Assembly: GCA_905236755.1 (NCBI GenBank)
Contig: CAJOCR010000003.1
Coordinates: 1 to 64,000 of the forward strand
Direction of reading: 5' to 3'
DNA length: 64,000 bases
Origin: an uncultured Prevotella sp.
GTDB lineage: Bacteria; Bacteroidota; Bacteroidia; Bacteroidales; Bacteroidaceae
This document shows positions 26,488-35,619 of the stretch, piece by piece. Both the position numbers and the translations under genes were made by a program. Numbering within the stretch: the stretch's first letter is position 1; the number at the start of each line of letters is the position of its first letter. The notes below the pieces were generated by a model. The model was not told the origin of the DNA. It searched no databases and saw nothing but the letters and a program-made list of their open reading frames with translations.

Positions 26488-28974
26488 ATGGCAAGAAAGA
26501 AAAAGAGCCGCAAGCAAAGTTTTGGCGATGCAATTGGCCTACAAAATAAGATTTTCAATAATGATAAGATAGATTTCATCCTTGGCTTGCTTCTGCTTTT
26601 GATGGCAGTAGTTGTAACCATAGCTATGGTTTCGTTTCTTTCCACAGGAAAGGCCGACCAGAGCATTCTTGAGAATATTCATCCTGCCGACTGGGTTAAT
26701 CAACAAAGGGAATTTCAAAATATTGGTGGCTCCATCGGAGCAATCCTCTCTTATCAGCTTATCTCGGTAAACTTTGGTTTGCCAGCCTTCCTCATTCCAC
26801 TATTCATTATTATCGTTGGACTGAAGATGATGAAGATTTACAGCATCAACCTGTGGAAATGGTTTTTCTGCATGATGCTGGTAATGGTATGGAGTTCGGT
26901 TACCTTTGCAAAATTCCTTTCACCTATATTAAGCGACCAGATTTACAACCCTGGCGGTAATCATGGTTTATATTGCGTGCAGAATTTAGAAAATGTTGTA
27001 GGCACCCCTGGGCTCACCGCCCTACTCCTTTTTATTGCTATTGCTTTCCTCACATATCTTAGTGCTGAGACTATAACTGTTATCCGCAAGGCATTAAACC
27101 CTGTGAAGTATCTAACGTCACATATTAAGTTCTCGGTTACTGACACTACCAACAAGGCAGAAACAGAAGAGAATATTGAGGAAGAAACCGAGGAGGAGGA
27201 AGAAGAGGACAACACAGAGCTTGCCCCTCTGCCACAAGAAGATGTGCCTTCGCCTGTTGTTGACCTTACCGACTATTCTCAGGGCGCCGTTCAGCCAAAA
27301 CCTGTTGTGCCACCTGTTGCTGTCGAAAAGCCATTAGAGATTACAGCAGCTGCTGGCGAGGCTACAGGCGGTATGCTTACTGTTGATGTGGCTAAGGACG
27401 AGGATAAGGCTACAAGCAAGACTCTCTCGCCTGAGCAGATTCTCTCTACACCTATCGACCCACGCGAGCCTTACACACGCTACAAGTTCCCTTCTCTCAG
27501 CCTGCTGAAGAGATACGACAGCAACAAACCTGTTGTTGACTACGAAGAAATAAAGGCTAACAACAATCGTATTGTTGAGGTGCTGCACTCTTTCGGTGTT
27601 GAGATTTCAAAGATCAACGCTACCGTTGGCCCAACAATCACTCTCTACGAGATTACTCCTGCCGAGGGTGTGAGAATTAACAAGATTCGTAACCTTGAAG
27701 ACGATATTGCACTTAGCCTTAGCGCTCTGGGTATTCGTATTATCGCACCTATGCCAGGTAAGGGAACAATCGGTATTGAGGTTCCAAACAAAAACCCACA
27801 GATTGTTAGTATGGAAAGCGTGCTCAACAGCAAGCGATTCCAGGAAACAAAGATGGCACTTCCTGTTGCCGTTGGTAAGACTATCTCTAACGAGGTGTAT
27901 ATGTTTGACCTTCACAAACTGCCTCACCTGCTTGTTGCCGGTGCCACAGGTCAGGGTAAGTCAGTTGGTCTTAACGCCATCATCACCTCATTGCTATACA
28001 AGAAGCATCCAAACGAATTGAAATTTGTGCTTGTTGATCCTAAGAAGGTTGAGTTCTCTATCTACAACAAGATAGCACCTCATTACATGGCGTGCCTGCC
28101 TGAGAACGACGAAGAGCCTATCATCACCGATGTGCAGAAGGTTGTTAGAACCCTCAACTCGCTGTGCAAGCTGATGGACCATCGTTACGACCTGCTTAAA
28201 ATGGCTCAGGTGAAGAAGATTGAAGAATACAACGATAAGTTTATTCATCATCGTCTTGACCTCACAAAGGGACACGAATACATGCCATATATCGTGGTTA
28301 TCATCGATGAGTTCGGCGATTTGATCATGACTGCAGGTAAGGAAATAGAGTTGCCTATTGCACGTATTGCTCAGTTGGCTCGTGCCGTGGGTATTCACAT
28401 GGTTATTGCTACCCAGCGCCCAACAACAAAGATTATCACTGGTAACATCAAGGCCAATTTCCCTGGACGAATTGCCTTCCGAGTAACATCAGTCATTGAC
28501 TCACGAACAATTCTCGACCGCAAGGGTGCCGACCAGCTTATCGGTAAGGGTGATATGTTGTTCCTTGCAGGAGGCGACCCTGTCAGAATACAATGTGCAT
28601 TCATCGACACACCAGAGATTGAAAGTGTTAACGATCATATTGCCGACCAGCCTGGACCAGTAGAGCCAGCTGCTCTTCCTGAGCCAGCCGACGAGAATGC
28701 AGGCGATGGCGGCTTTGGCGGAGGTGGTGCCGACTTGCGCCAGCTCGACCCATATTTCAACGAGGCAGCACATGCTATTGTACTTTCACAGCAAGGCTCA
28801 ACAAGTATGATTCAACGCCGATTCTCTATCGGCTACAACCGAGCAGGACGACTCATGGATCAGCTTGAGCAGGCAGGTATCGTGGGAGCAGCTATGGGTT
28901 CTAAGCCACGCGATGTGCTTGTACAGGATGAAAACTCGCTGAACGAGATTCTGGCAAGACTGAATGCTAATTAA
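26488..28974 (+). CDS. ftsK: DNA translocase FtsK/SpoIIIE
   Basis: A septum-located DNA motor that clears chromosomes during division and activates dimer resolution. N-terminal membrane segments (about residues 28-190) are followed by an acidic and proline-rich linker (about 205-300). The motor domain has Walker A GATGQGKS at about 485-492 and Walker B VVIIDEFGD near 600-608. The winged-helix gamma domain (QGSTSMIQRRFSIGYNRAGR) lies near 765-815 and reads polar DNA motifs. At 828 aa it is a typical Bacteroidetes FtsK. It is transcribed with the downstream LolA-like gene after a 173-base gap holding an 11-bp repeat array. Confidence 0.96.
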   Translation: MARKKKSRKQSFGDAIGLQNKIFNNDKIDFILGLLLLLMAVVVTIAMVSFLSTGKADQSILENIHPADWVNQQREFQNIGGSIGAILSYQLISVNFGLPAFLIPLFIIIVGLKMMKIYSINLWKWFFCMMLVMVWSSVTFAKFLSPILSDQIYNPGGNHGLYCVQNLENVVGTPGLTALLLFIAIAFLTYLSAETITVIRKALNPVKYLTSHIKFSVTDTTNKAETEENIEEETEEEEEEDNTELAPLPQEDVPSPVVDLTDYSQGAVQPKPVVPPVAVEKPLEITAAAGEATGGMLTVDVAKDEDKATSKTLSPEQILSTPIDPREPYTRYKFPSLSLLKRYDSNKPVVDYEEIKANNNRIVEVLHSFGVEISKINATVGPTITLYEITPAEGVRINKIRNLEDDIALSLSALGIRIIAPMPGKGTIGIEVPNKNPQIVSMESVLNSKRFQETKMALPVAVGKTISNEVYMFDLHKLPHLLVAGATGQGKSVGLNAIITSLLYKKHPNELKFVLVDPKKVEFSIYNKIAPHYMACLPENDEEPIITDVQKVVRTLNSLCKLMDHRYDLLKMAQVKKIEEYNDKFIHHRLDLTKGHEYMPYIVVIIDEFGDLIMTAGKEIELPIARIAQLARAVGIHMVIATQRPTTKIITGNIKANFPGRIAFRVTSVIDSRTILDRKGADQLIGKGDMLFLAGGDPVRIQCAFIDTPEIESVNDHIADQPGPVEPAALPEPADENAGDGGFGGGGADLRQLDPYFNEAAHAIVLSQQGSTSMIQRRFSIGYNRAGRLMDQLEQAGIVGAAMGSKPRDVLVQDENSLNEILARLNAN

Positions 28975-28991
28975 TCAAATCACTCGGCAGG

Positions 28992-29101
28992 AATCCTTAC
29001 AATAAATCCTTTATATTCCGTTTATAATCCGTTTATAATCCGTCTATAATCCTTCGAGATGAGTTCGAGATGCCTTCGGGATGCCTTTAGGATGAGTATA
29101 G
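28992..29101 (+). repeat. Ten-unit degenerate 11-bp tandem array
   Basis: Ten consecutive 11-base units fit exactly in 110 bases. The first six read like TAATCCGTTTA, and the last four like GATGCCTTTAG, so the array changes from an ATCC core to the complementary GGAT core in the middle. This makes the two halves loosely complementary. It fills most of the gap between ftsK and the LolA-like gene. Confidence 0.82.
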
Positions 29102-29147
29102 GAACAGTCCGAGTAAAAAAACAGTATAATTTTTAATTGCGAAAATT

Positions 29148-29756
29148 ATGAAAAAGATTTTATTATTTTCTTTGTTGATGGTAGTGACCATCTGCGCTAC
29201 CGCACAAAATGCAGCACAAGCCAGAAAGGTTTTAGACAAGACAGCAGCTATCGTAGGTCGTAAGGGAGGAGCAAGTGCCAACTTCAGCATTACAAGTTCG
29301 AAGCTCGGCAAAACCAACGGTTCTATCTCTATCAAAGGTAATAAGTTTTATGCACGCACGCCACAGGCCATAGTGTGGTTCGACGGCAAGACTCAATGGA
29401 GCTGGATGAAGCAAACCAACGAAGTGAACATCACCACTCCTACCGAAGCTAAGCAGGCTCAGATGAACCCTTATAAATTCATCAACATATACCGCTCGGG
29501 GTATAACCTTGACCTGAAAACCGAAGGCAACAACTACATCGTACACATGGTTGCCCAGAACAAGCAACGCACTCTTCAGGAAATGTATATCACAGTAAGC
29601 AAGAAGAGCTACACTCCAAGTCAGGTTAAATACCGTCAGGACAAGAACTGGACAACAATAGCCATCAGCAACTTCCAGGCTAAGAATGTTAGCAACTCCA
29701 CATTCGTGTTCCAGGCAAAGGACTTCCCTAAAGCGGAAGTGATTGATTTAAGGTAA
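29148..29756 (+). CDS. LolA-like periplasmic lipoprotein carrier
   Basis: A 202-residue exported protein with a signal peptide (MKKILLFSLLMVVTICATAQ) and a LolA/LolB-like fold. NAAQARKVLDKTAAIVGRKG begins the mature chain, followed by beta strands such as GSISIKGNKFYARTPQAIVW and TQWSWMKQTNEVNITTPTEA, the part that matches LolA-family proteins. LolA carries lipoproteins across the periplasm; whether this paralogue does so or binds other lipids is an inference. It lies downstream of ftsK in the same direction, as is common in Bacteroidales. Confidence 0.82.
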   Translation: MKKILLFSLLMVVTICATAQNAAQARKVLDKTAAIVGRKGGASANFSITSSKLGKTNGSISIKGNKFYARTPQAIVWFDGKTQWSWMKQTNEVNITTPTEAKQAQMNPYKFINIYRSGYNLDLKTEGNNYIVHMVAQNKQRTLQEMYITVSKKSYTPSQVKYRQDKNWTTIAISNFQAKNVSNSTFVFQAKDFPKAEVIDLR

Positions 29757-29767
29757 CAGCCTCCCCC

Positions 29768-29792
29768 TATCCCCTTCCGAAGGAGGGGGATA
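29768..29792. repeat. REP-like C/G hairpin after the LolA-like gene
   Basis: TATCCCC … GGGGATA arms enclose a TTCCGAAGGA core. Related C-rich/G-rich hairpins with a TTCGGAGG- or CATAAGG-like centre occur at 44591, 47150 and 49922, so this is a dispersed spacer element that may also act as a terminator. Confidence 0.6.
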
Positions 29793-29853
29793 ACAAACTG
29801 ATAGAAATCTAATAATTTTGAGTTCTACAGCTCTAAACTAAAAAAACGTATAA

Positions 29854-31353
29854 ATGAAAAGACTACAGCTCTATAAAGAACTGCGACACCACAGAAAACT
29901 TGCAGATAAACGTGCCTTTGATTCTACCATGAACAAAAACGCAAAGATCATGGTTTATATTGGTATGTCGGCTATGCTGGTTTACCTTATCTTCTTTGCC
30001 ATCATGTTCTCGTTGGCAATAAACAACGACAAGAGTACTACGGCACTCGAGTTTATCTTCACCATAGCGCCAATAATACTGGCAATAGACTTTGGTGTGC
30101 GATTCATAGCTCAGCAAACGCCAGCCCAACTGGTGAAACCTTATCTGCTGTTGCCTGTGTCAAGATACCTCTGCACCGAAGCCTTCATCATTTCATCGTT
30201 GTTCACATGGGGCAACGTAATATGGTATGCTTTGCTTTTGCCATATAGCCTGATGTCGGTAATCTTTGGATATGGTCTGTGGACAACATTTCTGCTGTTA
30301 GTCACCTTCTACGTGCTTTTCCTCGCAAACAGCCAATGGTATTTGATTTGCAAAACGCTTATCAACAACAATATGCTGTGGACTCTGCTGCCAGTGGCAG
30401 TTTATGGCTTGATGGTTCTGCCTTATTTCGGTTATATCGTTGATAATGCCGACATCTACGGCGAGATAGGCGTGTTTATCGAAAAAGGCAACCCTCTCCC
30501 ACTCTTGGCTGCTCTCGTGCTGCTTGTTTGTTGCATCTTTGCTAACAGAAGACTGCAGTTCGTGAATATCATGAAAGAGTTGGGCAAGGGAAACAAGCAA
30601 ACCAAACTGAGAACAGTTTCTAAGTTCTCGTTCCTTAACCGTTATGGCGAATTAGGCGAATACTTGAAACTTGAAATAAAAATGGTTATCCGCAACCGAA
30701 ACACCAAGATTGGTTTCTTCTCAGCCATTGCGGTAGCTTCAGTTTTCAGCATTCTCATCAGCTATACCAACATATATAACGACGAGTTCAGCAAAAACTA
30801 TTTCTGTCTGTATAACTTCCTAATCTTTGGAACAATGTTCATCACAAAAGTGATGAGCTACGAAGGCAACTACATAGAATGCCTTCTTGTCCATAAAGAA
30901 AATATTCTGAAGCTTCTTGAGGCAAAATACATCTTCTATAGTCTGATGCTTCTTGTGCCTTTCATAATAATGATTCCAGCTATCATAGCCGGCAAGTTCA
31001 GCCTTCTGCAACTCGTGGCTTACATGTCGTTCACTATGGGCAGTTGTTTTTGTCTGCTGTTCCAGTTGGCAGTATTCAATCGTCAGACTATACCTTTGAA
31101 CCAAAAGATAACAGGACGAAATGGTCAGAGCAACAGCTGGCTACCATTCATAATAACTATGGTTGCTTTCTGTGCTCCAATAGGTATCTATTTCCTTCTC
31201 AACGCCTTCATGTCAACAACAGGCGTGTATATCGTATTGTTCACAACCGGCTTGATATTCATAGTATCAGAACGTTTCTGGATGCGAAACATCTATAAAA
31301 GAATGATGAAACGCAAATTCCAAAACCTCGAAGGGTTTAGGGCAACGAGATAG
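29854..31353 (+). CDS. DUF5687 multi-pass membrane protein
   Basis: A 499-residue integral membrane protein with about ten to twelve hydrophobic segments (for example IMVYIGMSAMLVYLIFFAIM and LLLVTFYVLFLANSQWYLIC). It matches the Bacteroidetes DUF5687 family, which looks like an ABC-2-type exporter permease and usually stands next to an ABC ATPase gene. Here no ATPase gene follows; the McrBC genes start 58 bases downstream. Either the ATPase is elsewhere or the restriction module was inserted at this point. Substrate unknown. Confidence 0.75.
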   Translation: MKRLQLYKELRHHRKLADKRAFDSTMNKNAKIMVYIGMSAMLVYLIFFAIMFSLAINNDKSTTALEFIFTIAPIILAIDFGVRFIAQQTPAQLVKPYLLLPVSRYLCTEAFIISSLFTWGNVIWYALLLPYSLMSVIFGYGLWTTFLLLVTFYVLFLANSQWYLICKTLINNNMLWTLLPVAVYGLMVLPYFGYIVDNADIYGEIGVFIEKGNPLPLLAALVLLVCCIFANRRLQFVNIMKELGKGNKQTKLRTVSKFSFLNRYGELGEYLKLEIKMVIRNRNTKIGFFSAIAVASVFSILISYTNIYNDEFSKNYFCLYNFLIFGTMFITKVMSYEGNYIECLLVHKENILKLLEAKYIFYSLMLLVPFIIMIPAIIAGKFSLLQLVAYMSFTMGSCFCLLFQLAVFNRQTIPLNQKITGRNGQSNSWLPFIITMVAFCAPIGIYFLLNAFMSTTGVYIVLFTTGLIFIVSERFWMRNIYKRMMKRKFQNLEGFRATR

Positions 31354-31369
31354 AGAATGTGAAATGTGG

Positions 31370-31430
31370 AATTAGGAATTTGGAATTAGTCGCACTTCGT
31401 GCGATTTATGAATGAAAAATTATTCAATGA
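31370..31430 (+). repeat. AATTAG-hairpin spacer cassette upstream of mcrB
   Basis: GGAATTAGGAATTTGGAATT-type sequence leads into AGT and the hairpin CGCACTTCGTGCG (31391-31403), then an ATTATTCAATGA string. Almost the same layout recurs near 53190-53233 and, with TTGCCCTAYGGGCAA hairpins, at 44455-44487 and 51821-51860. The mcrB start codon lies at the downstream end of this cassette. Confidence 0.65.
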
Positions 31431-33457
31431 TGAATACATCTTTCGAAACAGGTAAGTCTAATGAAGAATATAGCTACCTTATGAGAAAACTCATTGATGA
31501 ATATCATAAGGTAGCGCCATTTAATGGCTATGAAGAAGAATACAAGTGGGAATTATTAGATGAAACAGAAGGCAAAGACACACTTAGCATCATTAAAAGC
31601 ATAAAAGGCGAAAACCTCATTGATAATCCACGTGTTGATGGAGTTCTTAAAACACTATGGGAAACAAAAGAAGAAGAACTTGTCGCTACCGTCAATCATC
31701 TATACAATGAATCAAAGCCTATTGACGAAAGAATAGCAACCTTCAAAGCAGAAATGCGTGAAATTTGCCCAAGCAATTGGAAGAATTCTGCTAATGACGA
31801 ACGTACTGCTTCTGCACTTCTAATGTGCAAGTATCCAGATAAATATACTATATATAAAGATGAAATATATCAGCTAATATGCAACTATTTAGGCATTGAA
31901 AACCGAAAACCAGGTTTGAAATTCAGTCATTTTACCGAAATCATAAACAAGATTGCTGACGAATATGGAGAAGAAATACAAGAAAGTATGCTTCCACAGA
32001 TTAGCAAGTTCAGAAACAAACCTTTAAACCTTGCCATTCAGACACTATTTTGGGTAATGAAAGAAGGCATTAAAACAGATTTTAAAAAGGACAGCATCAT
32101 AGAAAACAAGAATATGCAAGAACAGGAAAAATACAAAGAATATATTGAATTACTCAAAGAAAACCATAATCTCGTTCTGACAGGTGCTCCTGGTACAGGT
32201 AAAACATTTATGGCACAAGCTATAGCCAAAGAAATGGGAGCAGAAACTAAGTTCGTTCAATTTCATCCTTCATATGACTATACTGACTTTGTTGAGGGAT
32301 TACGCCCTGTTGTAAAAGAAGACGGACAAATGGGATTTGAACGTAAAGATGGTGTGTTTAAAGAGTTCTGTAAATGTGCAATTGGTGCCAAGAAAGTACA
32401 GATTAAAAAAGTCATACCACAAATTGTAACCAATACAAATATAGAAAATAGCGATTTCTGGACTGTATATAATTCTATTGTTGATGACATTAAAAAAGGT
32501 AGATTAACATCATACCAAACCCCATACAGAACACAGAAACTTTCTGTAAAAAATAATAGAATTAGATTTCGTGCAGACATTAGACCACGAAGTGAAAAAG
32601 AAGATAATATAAAACTCTTATATGATTATTTTATTAATCAAAACAAATATGACCTAAGTGACATTGGTAGAGAGGAATTATGGGATCTAATTACTAAACT
32701 AACTCATGGAAGAACCAAAACGATAGATCCAAGTGAATACAAATGGATCTTGCAAGAAATGCTTAATCGTTCAAAATATATAATAAACAAAAGAAATAAT
32801 ATCGTATCACATCCTGATATTATTCCACAAGAAGTTGTTATAGAAAAATATGAAGAAGAATATGAAGAGCAAACACGTCCATACGTCTTCATTATTGACG
32901 AAATAAACCGTGGTGAGGCTTCTAAAATATTCGGAGAACTGTTTTATGCCATTGACCCAGGATATAGAGGTAGGAAAGAACATTTAGTACAAACACAATA
33001 CCAGAATCTTGTGCCTGAAGATGATGTGTTTGCAGATGGTTTCTATGTACCAGAAAATGTATATATTCTCGCAACAATGAATGACATAGATCGTTCTGTC
33101 GAAAGTATGGACTTTGCTATGCGAAGACGCTTCACATGGAAAGAGGTCACCCCTACCGACACAGAATATATGCTTGATAAATTAGCATGTGCTGATGAGG
33201 CAAAGACAATTATGCGACGACTTAATAAAGCCATAGCTGAAACAAATGAATTAGGACCAGCGTATATGATTGGACCTGCTTACTTCCTTAAAATTGGAAA
33301 AAATGGCAGCGATTTCAATAAACTCTGGAATATGAATATTGAACCTTTGTTGAAAGAATACCTACGAGGATTTAGAAATTCAACAACAATACTCAAAAAA
33401 TTCAAGGAAACATACTTTGGATTAAATTCTTCTGACACACCTAATTCAGATGATTGA
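31412..33457 (+). CDS. McrB-type AAA+ restriction motor subunit
   Basis: The NTP-driven subunit of a McrBC-type modification-dependent restriction system. The first ~230 residues should be the DNA-recognition part; I do not recognise their fold. The AAA+ domain has Walker A GAPGTGKT at about 257-264, Walker B FIIDEINRGEASKIF near 492-506, and the McrB signature ATMNDIDRSVESMDFAMRRR near 553-572, the MNxxDR type that favours GTP. About 130 extra residues (KKVQIKKVIP through the SEYKWILQEM area) sit between Walker A and B. The two genes are visibly more A/T-rich than their neighbours, suggesting acquisition. The stop overlaps the mcrC start by one base. Confidence 0.92.
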   Translation: MKNYSMMNTSFETGKSNEEYSYLMRKLIDEYHKVAPFNGYEEEYKWELLDETEGKDTLSIIKSIKGENLIDNPRVDGVLKTLWETKEEELVATVNHLYNESKPIDERIATFKAEMREICPSNWKNSANDERTASALLMCKYPDKYTIYKDEIYQLICNYLGIENRKPGLKFSHFTEIINKIADEYGEEIQESMLPQISKFRNKPLNLAIQTLFWVMKEGIKTDFKKDSIIENKNMQEQEKYKEYIELLKENHNLVLTGAPGTGKTFMAQAIAKEMGAETKFVQFHPSYDYTDFVEGLRPVVKEDGQMGFERKDGVFKEFCKCAIGAKKVQIKKVIPQIVTNTNIENSDFWTVYNSIVDDIKKGRLTSYQTPYRTQKLSVKNNRIRFRADIRPRSEKEDNIKLLYDYFINQNKYDLSDIGREELWDLITKLTHGRTKTIDPSEYKWILQEMLNRSKYIINKRNNIVSHPDIIPQEVVIEKYEEEYEEQTRPYVFIIDEINRGEASKIFGELFYAIDPGYRGRKEHLVQTQYQNLVPEDDVFADGFYVPENVYILATMNDIDRSVESMDFAMRRRFTWKEVTPTDTEYMLDKLACADEAKTIMRRLNKAIAETNELGPAYMIGPAYFLKIGKNGSDFNKLWNMNIEPLLKEYLRGFRNSTTILKKFKETYFGLNSSDTPNSDD

Positions 33458-34779
33458 TGAGGATAGAATTGACAGATAATAATATTGGTAAGGAAAAGAA
33501 GGAAGATAGGAAGAATGTAGCTGCATTGTTTCCTATTTCCAATAAATCTATTTCTGAACTTTGCCAAGAAAATGAGAACCTTCTTATTTTCCCAAATAGC
33601 ATAGAAGAAACGTCAGACAAAATAGGTGATTCTTGTGTTTTAAACATAATAAACACCCCTGATCCTGAAACGGTACAGCTATGCACAGGAAACATAATGG
33701 GCTTCATTGGTGTTGGTGACTTACAAATAAAAATAAGTTCAAGGTTTGATAATGGGAAAGACGATTTCTTTTTACATTACATGCTTCAGAAAGTATTATC
33801 GTTTAACCTCTTCGACCTAAACCACAACAATAAAGAAGATGAGGTTTTTGACTTCATTATGTTTATGTTTCCTTATTTCCTGAAGAACGCTATGCGCCAA
33901 GGATTATATCGCGAATATCAGTATTATAAACACAATAATTCAAATATTCGAGGAACTATTGATATTGGAAGACACATAAGCAAAAATATACCTTTTGTAG
34001 GAAACATAGCATATTCAACCAGAGAATATAGTTATGATAACAACATGACTGAACTCATTCGCCATACAATTGAGTTTATGAAAAACAATAGATATGGACA
34101 GGCGGTTCTTAATATTGATCACGAAACAATAAACTGTGTAAACAACATTATTGAGCATACTACACGATACGATAAAAACGAACGAAGCAACATTATCAGC
34201 AAGAATCTTCGTATGAAAATTCATCCGTATTATACAGAATATCATCCATTACAAATTCTGTGTTTACAGATTCTACGAATGGAAGAAGTAAAATATGGTT
34301 ATAACGAAGATAGTATTTGCGGTATCCTCTTTGATGGAGCATGGCTTTGGGAAGAATATGTAAACACTATATTGCGAAACCTTGGTTTTACACATTCAGA
34401 AAACAAAAACTCAAATAATGGCAAACCTTTATTTATAGATGGTTCTGGAATGCGTTACCCTGATTTCTATAACAACGAAATAGTTCTTGATGCCAAATAC
34501 AAACGCCTTGACGATTACTGCAAGGTATCAAGAGTAAATCGTGATGACGTGCATCAACTTATTGCATACTTGGGTGCTTGTAAAGTAAAAAAAGGTGGAT
34601 TCATAGCGCCTTTAAGGGATAAACAAACATTTATTCCCACCTCATATCTAATAGATGGTTGCTCTTCTTTATCTATTTTCGGAATAGAAATATGCAATAC
34701 GGCAAAAACGTATAAAGAGTTTTGTGAAAGCATGAAAAAAAACGAAAAAGAATTTGTTTCATCAATAAAAAGCCTATAA
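33457..34779 (+). CDS. McrC-type restriction endonuclease subunit
   Basis: The nuclease partner of McrB, 440 aa from the ATG at 33457, whose A is shared with the mcrB TGA stop. The N-terminal part has GNIMGFIGVGDLQIKISSRF, typical of the McrC domain. The C-terminal PD-(D/E)xK nuclease core shows Asp336 (MRYPDF) and DAKYK with Asp345 and Lys347. DVHQLIAYLGACKVKKGGFI closes the fold. Together with McrB it is predicted to cut DNA carrying modified cytosines, protecting against phage or foreign DNA. No methyltransferase or specificity gene is adjacent, consistent with a type IV system. Confidence 0.92.
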   Translation: MRIELTDNNIGKEKKEDRKNVAALFPISNKSISELCQENENLLIFPNSIEETSDKIGDSCVLNIINTPDPETVQLCTGNIMGFIGVGDLQIKISSRFDNGKDDFFLHYMLQKVLSFNLFDLNHNNKEDEVFDFIMFMFPYFLKNAMRQGLYREYQYYKHNNSNIRGTIDIGRHISKNIPFVGNIAYSTREYSYDNNMTELIRHTIEFMKNNRYGQAVLNIDHETINCVNNIIEHTTRYDKNERSNIISKNLRMKIHPYYTEYHPLQILCLQILRMEEVKYGYNEDSICGILFDGAWLWEEYVNTILRNLGFTHSENKNSNNGKPLFIDGSGMRYPDFYNNEIVLDAKYKRLDDYCKVSRVNRDDVHQLIAYLGACKVKKGGFIAPLRDKQTFIPTSYLIDGCSSLSIFGIEICNTAKTYKEFCESMKKNEKEFVSSIKSL

Positions 34780-34790
34780 TAATTGACAAT

Positions 34791-34838
34791 AAAAAAGTGG
34801 CAGGTAATGATTTCATATTCATTGGCTGCCACTTTTTT
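34791..34838. terminator. Bidirectional terminator between mcrC and tetR genes
   Basis: AAAAAAGTGGCAG (34791-34803) and CTGCCACTTTTTT (34826-34838) form a 13-bp perfect stem with A/T tails on both sides, between convergent genes. Confidence 0.88.
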
Positions 34839-34862
34839 CTATATTTACTTCTATTCAGTTGT

Positions 34863-35492
34863 TCAAAATTCACTTAGTGCTTTGTCAAACTCCTGAATAC
34901 CCTTTTGGGTTGCAAAGCCACGAATAAAAAGCATTATCATGTTGCGGAACAAGTGCTGAGTGCCGTATTGCTTGTAAAGCTGACTATCCATAACATATTG
35001 CATGCTTTGGCGAACAATAGTAAGAAGAAGCGTATAATCAAAATCAGAACGGAAATATCCTTCATCAATACCCTTTTTGAAGAAATCCAAAGCCCGCTGA
35101 TCACTCTCACAATGCTTCTTAGAAATAGTTTCTAATACATTCTGATACTTATGCAAATCAGAGTAAAACTGAGGACATACAGATGCTGCCGCCTTCATCT
35201 GCATACGGAAAAACTCTATCAGGATATCCATCGTTGTACGAGGCGCTTCGTTGATATACTCAGCAAATCTCTCCTCCTCCAACTTGTCGTGTCTAAGGAT
35301 ACCCTCAAGAAGAATATCTTCCTTTTTACTATAAATCTCGTACATCGTGCGCTTGGATATGCCAAGTTTAGCTGCAATATCATCCATTTTTACAGCTTTA
35401 ATACCTCTGCTTGAAAATTCAGCCATAGCAGTAGATAGTAATTTCCCACGAAGTTCCTTCTTGTATTCTGTAAGTTCGGTTATATTATGCAT
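34863..35492 (-). CDS. TetR/AcrR-family transcriptional regulator
   Basis: A 209-residue repressor-type protein. The N-terminal helix-turn-helix is clear: AEFSSRGIKAVKMDDIAAKL followed by GISKRTMYEIYSKKEDIL. The C-terminal ~150 residues form the helical ligand and dimer domain. The start at 35492 (MHNITELTEY) is chosen because the -7 box at 35511-35518 would lie across an upstream start. It is divergent from the malic enzyme gene, so it may control that gene and itself, possibly through the loose inverted repeat GTTTTCGT … ACGAAAAAC flanking the -7 box. The effector is unknown. Confidence 0.92.
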   Translation of the reverse strand: MHNITELTEYKKELRGKLLSTAMAEFSSRGIKAVKMDDIAAKLGISKRTMYEIYSKKEDILLEGILRHDKLEEERFAEYINEAPRTTMDILIEFFRMQMKAAASVCPQFYSDLHKYQNVLETISKKHCESDQRALDFFKKGIDEGYFRSDFDYTLLLTIVRQSMQYVMDSQLYKQYGTQHLFRNMIMLFIRGFATQKGIQEFDKALSEF

Positions 35493-35510
35493 AAGCAAAC
35501 GTTTTCGTGG

Positions 35511-35518
35511 CAAAGATA
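35511..35518 (-). promoter_or_regulatory. -7 box of the tetR-family gene
   Basis: Minus-strand TATCTTTG, flanked by GTTTTCGT (35501-35508) and ACGAAAAAC (about 35528-35536), an imperfect inverted repeat that could be an autoregulatory operator. Confidence 0.5.
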
Positions 35519-35560
35519 CAAAAAAAACGAAAAACCCGCACGATTTTATAGGTTTTTTAC

Positions 35561-35568
35561 TATCTTTG
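35561..35568 (+). promoter_or_regulatory. -7 box of the malic enzyme gene
   Basis: TATCTTTG matches TAnnTTTG, about 50 bases before the ATG at 35620; no clear -33 TTG. Confidence 0.5.
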
Positions 35569-35619
35569 CTGCAATCTTATAAGGATAAAATAGGAAATAT
35601 ATTATAATTTATAGCTTTT

